Part shown: one piece after another, positions 24,600 through 32,163 of the stretch
How the letters are laid out: every line of letters begins with the position of its first letter
Numbering within the stretch: the first letter of the stretch is position 1
From: an uncultured Acidobacteriia bacterium
GTDB taxonomy: Bacteria > Acidobacteriota > Terriglobia > Bryobacterales > Bryobacteraceae
Direction: 5' to 3'
Length of the DNA stretch: 49,906 nucleotides
Assembly: GCA_903907865.1 (NCBI GenBank)
Contig: CAIVPR010000013.1
Location: 1-49,906 of the forward strand
Translations under genes and position numbers: made by a program
Notes under the pieces: generated by a model
What the model was told of the DNA's origin: nothing
What the model saw: only the letters and a program-made list of their open reading frames with translations
Database searches by the model: none

Positions 24600-26887
24600 A
24601 CTTCCGCCACTTGGACTCCCCGACCGTTCCCGCCCGCGCCCGACGGCTTGGTCCAAGCCAGCTCCAGTTCCCCGCCCTGAGTCGCCGCCTGCGGAATCTC
24701 GAACTCAACCGGGGCCATCGGTCGAGGCTTGTCTTGGAACGGATGGATCTCCACACTGCCGTTCGCCACGAGCCGCATTTTGGCTCTCGGCGTACCGTTG
24801 CCGTAAACCACGCGCACGGCGTACTTCGCCGACGAGTCCAGCCCGGTGTAGCGCATCTTCAAAGGTGTGTCGTCCAGCGATTCGGCCACCGTAAACCACG
24901 AAACCCGCGCCCCCTGCTGCGGCGACGAACTGAAACCCATCATCGGGGAACGCAGGAAATCCGGATCCTGGTCGTAAGGTTCTCCTCCGACCAGATGCGG
25001 TTGCCGCGCTGTGTCACCCAAATCGTCGTAGAATCCGCCCGGACCGGGATTCGTCCAGTCCGCGATCCGCGCAATCGCAGCCACCCGCGCACGCTCGTCC
25101 GGCAGAGCCCGGATCTGCGCGAACTGCGCCTTGAGCCACACCCGGTTGTTCAGCGGGAAGTCGATGGCATCCAGGTTGGCACCGCGACCCAGCGCGATCG
25201 CTTGGTACCGGGGCACGCTCAACTGCATGTGGATGCTCTGGAACAGCGCTTCGGCCAGTTCGAAGGTGCGGGCGCGCAGGTCGCGGGCTTCGGACGTGAG
25301 GACGTCGGCATCCAGCACAGCCTCGGCTTCCTCCATCGCCTTCAACGCCCCGCCCTGCGCCGCGCGCCGCAGCACACCGTTCGCGCGTTCCTCCTGCAAC
25401 GTCTCGGAGAGGAGCCGTTTCCGCAGGAATGCGTCATAGTGGGCCCGGTAGAGCGCCTGCTGGAAGCGCCAGTTGAGGCGGAATTGCGGCGTCGCGACCC
25501 GTTCCAGCGCTAAGAGCTGCGCCAGCGTCACGTCCACGTTGCCGTTGGTCGCCAGCGGCCCCCGCCAGTTGCGTTCCAACGCCAGCAGCGCCTGCGCGAA
25601 GGCGTCGGATTGGTCGGCACCGATGAAGAACCGGGCATAGTCCCGCAGGATATCCGCCACGTTCGCGTCCGGATTCCACCCCAGCGCCGACCAGACGAAC
25701 TTGTTCACGTCGTCGTTGCAGCCCTCCGAGTAGGTCACGAAGCCGGTCGAGTATTGGTTGTACTTGCGGAAGATCGCCGCCTCGTCCACCGGACGTGGGT
25801 TGATGATCTCTCGCGCCTCGGTCTCGGCGTAGGCGAAATCCCACGACGGCACGGGGAACTCGGCGTTGATGCTGTGGGTGATATCGGGGTAGAAGCGGAT
25901 GGGATAGCGCTTCGGAGTGCGGGCGCGGAGGTCGGCGATACTGCCGCGCACCTGCGGACCGAAGACCAGCCCGCTCAGCCAAGCCGGGTTCCGGTCCACG
26001 ATGGCCATGAACTCGTCCAGACCCTTCTTATCGAAGCTCTGAGGCGAAACCCACATCCCGGCCTTCGGATGGTACTTGCGCAGGTTGGCCGTCTGCTTTT
26101 CGAGCAGCGCCAGGAGCAGCGTGGGCGGAGTGTCGCCGGGGTCGCCGCCGGGCACGAAAACGGCGTCCACGCGCGGCAGCTTCTGGAACACTTCGCCCCA
26201 TTCCTTCAAGGCGAACTCTACGGTCTTGGGATCCCCGTAGTCGGTGTCCATCGCCGGGTACCAGATGGACACGTCCATGGCGTATTCATTGGCGATCCGC
26301 GACATTTCCGCCATCATGTCGATCTGGGTCAGGGGGAAGTGCGGGCTGTCGGCGTCGTCGTCCGAACGGGGCGGGATCAGTTCAATGGTGTTGTTCCCGA
26401 ACAGGGCCAGTTCGCGGATGTACTGCTCCCACATCGCGACGTTCCAACCGTCATAGGCGTTCGTCTTGGGCCGGAAGCCGAGCTGCTGGCCGCGCACCAC
26501 GGTCTTCGGGGCGGTTGTGGTCGAAATGCCGTCCGCGACCTCGAACACCTGCTTGGCCATCCGGGCGCGGCGGAGGAAGTAGCCGGTGCCGAAGATTACG
26601 CCGCGGTCCCCGTTGCCGGTAATCGTGACACCCTGGGAGGTGGTGGCGACGGTGAAGCCCTCGGGATTGCCCGTGTGGCTGGTGACGATCCTGATCGGTG
26701 GACCGCCCGCCGGATTGCGCCCGATCCGCAATTGCGTCCGTTTCTCCACCTCCTCGGCAACCACCTGCGCCGCCTTTCTCTCGATGGCGGAGGGATTCGG
26801 CGGTAGTTGGATGGCGGCAGTGCGGAGATCGAGGGCCTGCGCGAGGGAAACCGTGGTCAGGAGTACGAGTGCGGAGCGTCCGGTCAC
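24581..26887 (-). CDS. Secreted alpha-glucuronidase-like glycoside hydrolase
   Basis: 768 residues. GTG 26887 gives a signal peptide (ALVLLTTVSLAQA). The N-terminal domain (SAIERKAAQVVAEEVEKRT, GVIFGTGYFLRRARM) resembles the GH67/GH20 N-terminal domain that precedes a TIM barrel. The barrel has MWEQYIRELALFGNNTIELI, DAVFVPGGDPGDTPP, PIRFYPDITHSI and YSEGCNDDVNKFVWSALGW. The C-terminal part looks like a beta-sandwich. The nearest known activity is alpha-glucuronidase or a hyaluronate/NagZ-like hexosaminidase; acidic catalytic residues cannot be fixed by eye. It is coupled to the MFS gene. Confidence 0.75.
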   Translation of the reverse strand: MTGRSALVLLTTVSLAQALDLRTAAIQLPPNPSAIERKAAQVVAEEVEKRTQLRIGRNPAGGPPIRIVTSHTGNPEGFTVATTSQGVTITGNGDRGVIFGTGYFLRRARMAKQVFEVADGISTTTAPKTVVRGQQLGFRPKTNAYDGWNVAMWEQYIRELALFGNNTIELIPPRSDDDADSPHFPLTQIDMMAEMSRIANEYAMDVSIWYPAMDTDYGDPKTVEFALKEWGEVFQKLPRVDAVFVPGGDPGDTPPTLLLALLEKQTANLRKYHPKAGMWVSPQSFDKKGLDEFMAIVDRNPAWLSGLVFGPQVRGSIADLRARTPKRYPIRFYPDITHSINAEFPVPSWDFAYAETEAREIINPRPVDEAAIFRKYNQYSTGFVTYSEGCNDDVNKFVWSALGWNPDANVADILRDYARFFIGADQSDAFAQALLALERNWRGPLATNGNVDVTLAQLLALERVATPQFRLNWRFQQALYRAHYDAFLRKRLLSETLQEERANGVLRRAAQGGALKAMEEAEAVLDADVLTSEARDLRARTFELAEALFQSIHMQLSVPRYQAIALGRGANLDAIDFPLNNRVWLKAQFAQIRALPDERARVAAIARIADWTNPGPGGFYDDLGDTARQPHLVGGEPYDQDPDFLRSPMMGFSSSPQQGARVSWFTVAESLDDTPLKMRYTGLDSSAKYAVRVVYGNGTPRAKMRLVANGSVEIHPFQDKPRPMAPVEFEIPQAATQGGELELAWTKPSGAGGNGRGVQVAEVWLIRR

Positions 26888-26981
26888 CCCGCGATTATAC
26901 ACGTTTGCACCACAGGCATTCTTGGCACCGGATCTGATCCATCGGCACCGGAGTTGGCTTGCGCAAACTATAATAGAGGCG

Positions 26982-27255
26982 GTGAGTTTCGAGTGGGATC
27001 CTGCCAAAGGCAGAATCGAATCGTAGTAAACACGGCGTTGACTTTACGGATGCCCTTGGTGTCCTGAGGGACGATTCAGCCATTACAATCCACGATCCTG
27101 CTTCGCGGGACGAGGAGCGTTGGATCACGACCGGCATGGATTCATTGGGTCGTCTGCTCGTGGTGGTATACACGTGGCGTGGAGACCAGATTCGCCTGAT
27201 ATCGGCCCGAACTGCAACGCAAAGGGAACGACGAGCGTACGAGGCACAACTATGA
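26982..27255 (+). pseudogene. brnT: brnT toxin gene with a one-base frameshift
   Basis: GTG 26982 gives VSFEWDPAK, then the frame stops. Skipping one G at 27009/27010 restores a full BrnT: ESNRSKHGVDFTDALGV, DDSAITIHDPASRDEERWI, GRLLVVVYTWRGDQIRLISA and RTATQRERRAYEAQL, stop 27255. The family reads FEWDxxKxxxNxxKHGVxF, so the fix is unambiguous. The stop overlaps the brnA ATG. A TATAAT box at 26970 is near the start. As written the toxin cannot be made, unless ribosomes slip at AAAGG. Confidence 0.85.
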
Positions 27256-27500
27256 AGGACGAGTACGATTTTTCGAAGGGAAGGCGCGGGCCGGTTCTCC
27301 CCCCCTTGCCGGGTACCACCAAGATCACACTTTCTGTGGAAACGCCCACACTGGACTGGTTCCGCGCCCAAATGCATGTTAGAGGCGGCGGAGACTACCA
27401 GGAACTGATGAATACGGTCTTGGCGCAGTACGTTGCTTCGGCTCGGGAGGCCGAAGGTGTCCGCTCACGGGCGCTGCCTGAATTGCGGAAGGCAGGGTAG
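27252..27500 (+). CDS. brnA: BrnA antitoxin
   Basis: 82 residues. MKDEYDFSKGRRGPVLPPLP and TKITLSVETPTLDWFRAQMH are the BrnA pattern: a DFSKGxRG leader, then a ribbon-helix-helix with GGGDYQELMNTVLAQYVAS. BrnA binds BrnT and represses the shared promoter. It overlaps the brnT stop (ATGA). The gene is intact while its toxin is frameshifted, so it may now work only as a regulator. Confidence 0.88.
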   Translation: MKDEYDFSKGRRGPVLPPLPGTTKITLSVETPTLDWFRAQMHVRGGGDYQELMNTVLAQYVASAREAEGVRSRALPELRKAG

Positions 27501-27509
27501 GACGGCACC

Positions 27510-27540
27510 TTGGCAATTGTAGCGGGCAGTCAGCTACAAT
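27510..27540 (+). promoter_or_regulatory. Promoter of tldD, near-leaderless
   Basis: TTGGCA at 27510-27515 and TACAAT at 27535-27540 are separated by 19 bp. Transcription should begin near 27547, three bases before the tldD ATG at 27550, so the mRNA has almost no leader and no Shine-Dalgarno. Confidence 0.5.
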
Positions 27541-27549
27541 AATGCCAAT

Positions 27550-29127
27550 ATGACGGCCCGACTCACCCGACGCGGCTTCCTGGCCACCCCACTCGCCCTC
27601 GCGTTCGCCGACGAACTTTTCGCCGCGCCCGCCCAATCCACAACCCCCTCCGCCGACCTCGAAAAACTCGGGGCCGTAGCCCTCACCGAGGCCAAAAAAC
27701 TCAAAGCAACCTACGCCGACATCCGCATCGTCCGGCTGCGCGACCAGCGCCTCGGCATCCGCCTGTCGCCCGACCGCGCCACCGGCAAAACCCAGTCCGT
27801 GCCCACCGTCGCCGAGGATTCCAGCTTCGGCTTCGGCGTCCGCGTCATCGTCAACGGTGCCTGGGGCTTCGCCTCGTCACCCACCGTTACCAAGGAAGAA
27901 ATCGCCCGCGTCACCGGCGAGGCCGTCATCATCGCCAAAGCCAACGCCACCATCCAGCCCAAGCCGATCCAGCTCGCGCCCGTCCCCGCCTACCGCACCC
28001 GCTGGGAAACGCCGCACGAAAAGGACCCCTTCGCCGTCCCGACCGCCGAGAAGCTCGACCTGCTCCGCCGCGCCGCCGAGGAGGTCAAGAAGAACCAAAA
28101 GGTCTTCGGCAGCACCTCCAGCCTCAACCTCCGCAGCGAGGACAAGTATTTCGCCTCCACCGAGAACTCCTCGATCCAGCAGTTGATCCTCCAGATCTAC
28201 GGCAACCTCGACGCCACCGCCGTCGACCGCGCCGCCGGCATTTCCCGCTCCCGCAGTTACGTCCCCACGCAAGCCGCCGCCGGCTGGGAGTACGTGCCGG
28301 AAATGAACCTTGAGGAGAACGCTCAGCGCATCCGCGAGGAAGTCGTGGAGCACCTTTCGGCCCCTGCCGTGAAAGCCGGCAAGAAGGACCTGATCCTAAT
28401 GCCGAACCATCTGATGCTGACCATCCACGAGTCCGTCGCGCACCCCACCGAACTCGACCGGTCGCTCGGCTACGAGGCCAACTACGCCGGCACCAGCTAC
28501 ATCACACCCGCCACCATCGGCAAGAAGATCGCCAGCGAGCACTGCACCTTCATCGGCGACCGCACTTCGCCCCGCGCGCTCGGCACTGCGGGCTATGACG
28601 ACGACGGCGTCAAGACCGGCACCTTCACCATCATCGACAAGGGCGTCTTCCGCAACTTCCAGACGACGCGTGAACAGGCGCATCTGGTGGGCGACAAGGA
28701 ATCGCACGGTTGCAGCCAGGCCGATTCCTGGGCCACCGTGCCGTTCCAGCGCATGCCGAACGTGTACCTGAAGGCGGGCGCGCCCGACACCACACTGGAA
28801 GGTATGATTTCGGAAATCGAGGACGGCGTCCTGATCGACGGCCGCGGCAGCTACTCGATCGACCAGCAGCGCTACAACTTCCAGTTCGGCGGCGACGCTT
28901 TCTGGGAGATCAAGGGCGGCAAGAAGCGCGGCATGATTTCGCGCGTGGCCTACCAGGCGCGCACTCCCGATTTCTGGCAAGCCTGCGACGCGACCGCAGG
29001 TCCCGCCTATTGGCGCCAGTACGGCACCACGGGCGACGCCAAGGGCGAGCCCACGCAAATCAACTCGATCAGCCACGGATGTTCGCCCACGCGCTTCCGC
29101 CAGATCAACGTCCTTGTGACCGACTAG
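27550..29127 (+). CDS. tldD: TldD-family metallopeptidase with Tat signal
   Basis: 525 residues. The start MTARLTRRGFLATPLALAFA is a twin-arginine signal, so the protein is probably exported. The TldD motif HESVAH (His293-Glu294-x3-His298) and SHGC (Cys511) supply the zinc ligands expected for TldD (two His and one Cys). FQFGGDAFWEIKGGKK is a conserved late block. In E. coli TldD/TldE is cytoplasmic and processes the microcin B17 precursor and CcdA; a Tat-exported pair is common in acidobacteria and may trim exported peptides. tldE follows after 21 bp. Confidence 0.9.
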   Translation: MTARLTRRGFLATPLALAFADELFAAPAQSTTPSADLEKLGAVALTEAKKLKATYADIRIVRLRDQRLGIRLSPDRATGKTQSVPTVAEDSSFGFGVRVIVNGAWGFASSPTVTKEEIARVTGEAVIIAKANATIQPKPIQLAPVPAYRTRWETPHEKDPFAVPTAEKLDLLRRAAEEVKKNQKVFGSTSSLNLRSEDKYFASTENSSIQQLILQIYGNLDATAVDRAAGISRSRSYVPTQAAAGWEYVPEMNLEENAQRIREEVVEHLSAPAVKAGKKDLILMPNHLMLTIHESVAHPTELDRSLGYEANYAGTSYITPATIGKKIASEHCTFIGDRTSPRALGTAGYDDDGVKTGTFTIIDKGVFRNFQTTREQAHLVGDKESHGCSQADSWATVPFQRMPNVYLKAGAPDTTLEGMISEIEDGVLIDGRGSYSIDQQRYNFQFGGDAFWEIKGGKKRGMISRVAYQARTPDFWQACDATAGPAYWRQYGTTGDAKGEPTQINSISHGCSPTRFRQINVLVTD

Positions 29128-29148
29128 TTCCACCGGGGGAAAACAACC

Positions 29149-30519
29149 ATGTTCAGCAAGGAAGAAGCCCAGAAGCTCGCCCAGAAGGCGATTGGATTTT
29201 CAACATTCCCCGAGTGCCAGGTCACGGTGACGGCGACCGAGCAGGCCTACACGCGTTTTGCGAACAACGGGATCACAACGGCGTCGCTCGGATTGCGGCA
29301 GAACATGTCGATCGCGGTGACGCGCGACGGTCGCACCGGCATCTACGCGGTCGACGACTTCGACAATGCGTCGATCCAGGCCGCAGTGAAGAAGGCCGAG
29401 GAGTTGGCCGGTATCGCGCCGCCGAACCCCGAGCGCATGCCCGCGCTGGGTCCCCAGACCTACCGCGAGGGCACCGATTTCGATCCCGCGACCTCCAAGG
29501 CGCGCGCGCCGGAGATGATTCCGCATGTGAAAACGATCATCGACATGGCGGTCAAGCGCAAGCTGGTGGCTGCGGGGCTGATCGAGCGCTCGCACCGGAT
29601 GACGGCGGTGGCAAACAAGGCCGGCGTGTTCGGGTACCACGAAGCGGCGGATTCGCAGTTGACGACGACGGTCCGCATGGCGGACGGGTCTAGCTCGGGC
29701 TGGGCGGGCCAGCCGTCGTTGCGCCTGTCGGAAATCGACAGCGCGAAGTTGGCGGCCACGGCATGCGACAAGTGCGAGAAGTGGCGGAATCCCAAAAAGC
29801 TGGACCCGGGCAACTACACGGTGGTGCTGGAACCGACTGCGACCGGCGATTTGGTGCGGCTGATGCAGGGCGGATTCTCGGCGCGCAACACCGACGAGGG
29901 CCGGACATTCCTGAGCAAGCGCGGCGGCGGAACGCTGCTGGGCGAAAAGGTATTCCCGGAATTCGTCAACCTCTATAGCAATCCGTTCGACGGCAAGCAG
30001 CCATCGTCGCCCTGGACTGGCGACCTGCTGCCCGCCAAGGCGGTGAAGTGGGTCGAGAAGGGCGTGGTGGCGAGTCTGGCGTATGACCGTTACTGGGCGT
30101 CGAAGACTGGCAAGGAAGCGAACGAGGGCGGCGGAGGTGGTCGCGGTGGCGGCGGCGGTTTTGGCGGAGGTGGCGGCGGCGCGCTGACGCTGGACGGAGG
30201 AACCGACACGCTGGACCAACTGATCGCGGGCGTGGAGCGGGGGGTGCTGATCACACACTTCTGGTACATCCGACCGGTCAACCAGCAGACCCTGCAGCAG
30301 ACTGGCCTGACGCGCGACGGAGTGTTCCTGATCGAGAACGGCAAGGTTACGACGCCGGTCATGAACATGCGGTTCCTCGAGAGCCCGGTGCGGCTGTTGA
30401 AAAACGCGAAAAAGCTGGGCCAGGCGGCCCGAGTAAGAGGTTTGGAGGGCGGGATGATGATCGCCCCGGCGATGGTCGCGACGGATTTCCCGCTACCGAG
30501 CGTTTCGGACGCGATCTAG
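29149..30519 (+). CDS. tldE: TldE/PmbA-family partner of TldD
   Basis: 456 residues of the PmbA/TldE fold: FPECQVTVTATEQAYTRFAN, ITTASLGLRQNMSIAV, NYTVVLEPTATGDLVRL and GVLITHFWYIRPVNQQT, ending EGGMMIAPAMVATDFPLPSV. Family knowledge: TldE lacks the zinc site and forms a heterodimer with TldD. It shows no signal peptide, so it may be carried through the Tat route with TldD. At about 30121-30183 a glycine-rich insert (runs of GGG with R and F) replaces an ordinary loop. Confidence 0.88.
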   Translation: MFSKEEAQKLAQKAIGFSTFPECQVTVTATEQAYTRFANNGITTASLGLRQNMSIAVTRDGRTGIYAVDDFDNASIQAAVKKAEELAGIAPPNPERMPALGPQTYREGTDFDPATSKARAPEMIPHVKTIIDMAVKRKLVAAGLIERSHRMTAVANKAGVFGYHEAADSQLTTTVRMADGSSSGWAGQPSLRLSEIDSAKLAATACDKCEKWRNPKKLDPGNYTVVLEPTATGDLVRLMQGGFSARNTDEGRTFLSKRGGGTLLGEKVFPEFVNLYSNPFDGKQPSSPWTGDLLPAKAVKWVEKGVVASLAYDRYWASKTGKEANEGGGGGRGGGGGFGGGGGGALTLDGGTDTLDQLIAGVERGVLITHFWYIRPVNQQTLQQTGLTRDGVFLIENGKVTTPVMNMRFLESPVRLLKNAKKLGQAARVRGLEGGMMIAPAMVATDFPLPSVSDAI

Positions 30520-30545
30520 GAGAATCACCCTTACTCTCGTACAGC

Positions 30546-30576
30546 GGCTCGGGACGAAGCACGTCGTTGCCGAGCC
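30546..30576. terminator. Hairpin between tldE and higA
   Basis: GGCTCGG and CCGAGCC form a 7-bp stem enclosing GACG-AAGCA-CGTC, a second short stem. It lies 26 bp after the tldE stop and before the end of the convergent higA gene, so it could stop transcription from both sides. No U tract follows, so it may work as a weak or bidirectional terminator. Confidence 0.4.
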
Positions 30577-30613
30577 GACACGAAGAGAGTCACGGGCTCG
30601 ACCCACTGAGTTG

Positions 30614-30901
30614 CTAGACGGTCACGAAGCGATCCACGCCCAATTCCGAACCCGTGGAACGCGTCCGCGCCACATCGTATGCCAACTGCATCCGCAGCAA
30701 GTGCTCCATCTGTGGGCCAAACGCCATCTCGATCCGTAGGGCCATCTCCGGCGTCAAGGCAGCCTTGCCATGGAGCAAATCCGAAAGCGTGGCGCGTCGA
30801 ACCTTCAGGATCTCCGCCGCCTTGGAAATGCTCAAGCCCAAGGCTTCGACGATTTCGGTGCGAATCAGGTCTCCGGGGTGTGGTGGGTTCTTCATCGGCA
30901 T
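30614..30901 (-). CDS. higA: HigA antitoxin (XRE family)
   Basis: 95 residues from ATG 30901 (MPMKNPPHPGDLIRTEIVEA). The leader PPHPGDLI and the helix-turn-helix LSISKAAEILKVRRATLSDL followed by GKAALTPEMALRIEMAF are typical of HigA antitoxins. ATG 30895 is an equal alternative; the longer start at 30925 would overlap higB. It would repress the higBA promoter and neutralise HigB. Confidence 0.9.
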   Translation of the reverse strand: MPMKNPPHPGDLIRTEIVEALGLSISKAAEILKVRRATLSDLLHGKAALTPEMALRIEMAFGPQMEHLLRMQLAYDVARTRSTGSELGVDRFVTV

Positions 30902-30911
30902 CGGCAAGATC

Positions 30912-31202
30912 CTAGTGGTAGTCAACGAGATCGATATCGCTAGCGGTGCACTCTTGTTCGTCGTACCGGAACAGCAGCCGCCAGTTTCCAGTGACGCTGA
31001 GACTCCATGTCCCGCTGAGACTGCCCTTTAGTGGATGGAGCTTCCAGCCCGGAAACCGGGCCACCTGCTCCAACGACTCCGCCGTTTCCAGGGCAAACAA
31101 CATTTTGGCCAGCTTGTCAGCGACAGCAGGAGAGACCCCTCGGGCGTTCCCATCCTCGACCAACTGACGCAACCCCTTGTGCCGAAACCGAATCAGCCGC
31201 AT
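30912..31202 (-). CDS. higB: HigB toxin (RelE-like ribonuclease)
   Basis: 96 residues, the usual HigB size. IRFRHKGLRQLVEDGNARGV, then LHPLKGSLSGTWSLSVTGNW and RLLFRYDEQ, ending DIDLVDYH, are diagnostic for HigB, a ribosome-dependent mRNA interferase. It precedes its antitoxin by 10 bp, the inverted toxin-first order typical of higBA. The sequence is intact. A well-formed promoter with an operator lies upstream (31217-31245). Confidence 0.9.
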   Translation of the reverse strand: MRLIRFRHKGLRQLVEDGNARGVSPAVADKLAKMLFALETAESLEQVARFPGWKLHPLKGSLSGTWSLSVTGNWRLLFRYDEQECTASDIDLVDYH

Positions 31203-31216
31203 GGGAACCTGTTGAC

Positions 31217-31245
31217 ATTATGTACGGTATGACCGTCCGGGTCAA
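31217..31245 (-). promoter_or_regulatory. higBA promoter with operator in the spacer
   Basis: On the minus strand TTGACC (31240-31245) and CATAAT (31217-31222) are 17 bp apart. The spacer contains the perfect inverted repeat ACGGT-CAT-ACCGT (31224-31236). Occupancy of that site by HigA would block RNA polymerase, a standard autorepression design. The higB ATG follows 15 bases after the -10 box. Confidence 0.7.
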
Positions 31246-31383
31246 GTGGTCCGCTGACGGCTGCGATTGGGATAGATCTGGCGTGACCTGTACCTCGACC
31301 ACAACCGCACTTCAATTTGGGTGGTGAACTCGCCCATGGGCCTCTGGTCCACCAATTCGAATGAAAGGCGGCTGCGCCGCCTG

Positions 31384-31490
31384 TGTAGGGCAGCCATTCT
31401 TGGGTGTGCCAGGCTTTCAGACTGGCATGGGCCGGATGATCTTGCCCCGTCGGCCTTTCGGTTGTCGCGACCTGAAAGGTCGGCGGTCAA
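31384..31490. repeat. Dispersed repeat family 2, copy B
   Basis: It contains GTAGGGCAGCCATTCTTGG at the left and the hairpin GACCT-GAA-AGGTC at 31469-31481. Both pieces occur in copy A (4010-4072) but here in opposite relative orientation, so the two halves have been rearranged. Confidence 0.55.
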
Positions 31491-31550
31491 TAGTGCCAAA
31501 GCTTCGACACTCTCGGTTCGTACTGGATCTCCACGGTGCGGGCTGCTCTG

Positions 31551-31600
31551 CTATTGGCAGTCAACGAGATCGATCTCGCCCGCAACGCACCCCACGGTTT
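31551..31600 (-). pseudogene. Tail of a second higB gene
   Basis: The minus strand reads GCVAGEIDLVDCQ and stop, matching the end of HigB (ECTASDIDLVDYH). The DNA shares AGTCAACGAGATCGAT with the intact gene's 3' end at 30919. Upstream codons do not continue the protein. It is a scrap of a former second toxin gene. Confidence 0.5.
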
Positions 31601-31665
31601 TTGATAATATGGAAGCTCCCATCGCCTGCCGAAGCCTTTAGGCAGGCCTCATAGAGGAAGCAGCC

Positions 31666-32061
31666 ATGCCCAACCCCACACTCCAGATCTCACCCGCCAG
31701 CCGCAGGGCCGGCCTCATCATCTCCGGTCTCGTCTCGCTGTTCCTGCTCGTCGACGCCGCCATGAAAGTAGTGAAGGCCGCACCGGTCATTGAAACCATG
31801 GCCCAGCTCGGCTACCCCGAATCCACCATTGTGGGCATCGGCATCGCGCTGCTGGCTTCCACTATTCTGTACTTGATCCCGCGCACCGCGCCCCTCGGCG
31901 CAATCTTGCTAACCGGCTACCTGGGCGGTGCGGTCGCAACCCACGTCCGCGTCTCCGCGCCAGCCTTCAACTTCGCCTTTGCCATCTCATTCGGGATTCT
32001 CGCCTGGCTCGGACTCTGGCTCCGCAATGTCCGATTGCGGCAAATCCTCCCCATCGCGTAA
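31666..32061 (+). CDS. DoxX-like membrane protein
   Basis: 131 residues with four membrane helices: AGLIISGLVSLFLLVDAAMK, the STIVGIGIALLASTILYLI segment, AILLTGYLGGAVATHVRV and FAISFGILAWLGLWL. The LLTGYLGGAVATHVR motif is characteristic of DoxX-like (DoxD/DoxX superfamily) proteins. The role of this group is poorly known; some act in redox protection of the membrane. It stands alone between a repeat-rich gap and the helicase. Confidence 0.82.
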   Translation: MPNPTLQISPASRRAGLIISGLVSLFLLVDAAMKVVKAAPVIETMAQLGYPESTIVGIGIALLASTILYLIPRTAPLGAILLTGYLGGAVATHVRVSAPAFNFAFAISFGILAWLGLWLRNVRLRQILPIA

Positions 32062-32163
32062 CGAACGGCGCTACCCCACCGGTCCGAGACGAAAATCCGG
32101 ACTTCCATAAGATTGCTGATTCCAGCGGCCCAAGGCGAAAGCAGCGCTCTCCACCAGACTCCG

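Noticed and set aside
25610-26806. 398-codon frame on the plus strand
   Set aside because: Antisense to the signal-peptide-bearing glycoside hydrolase.
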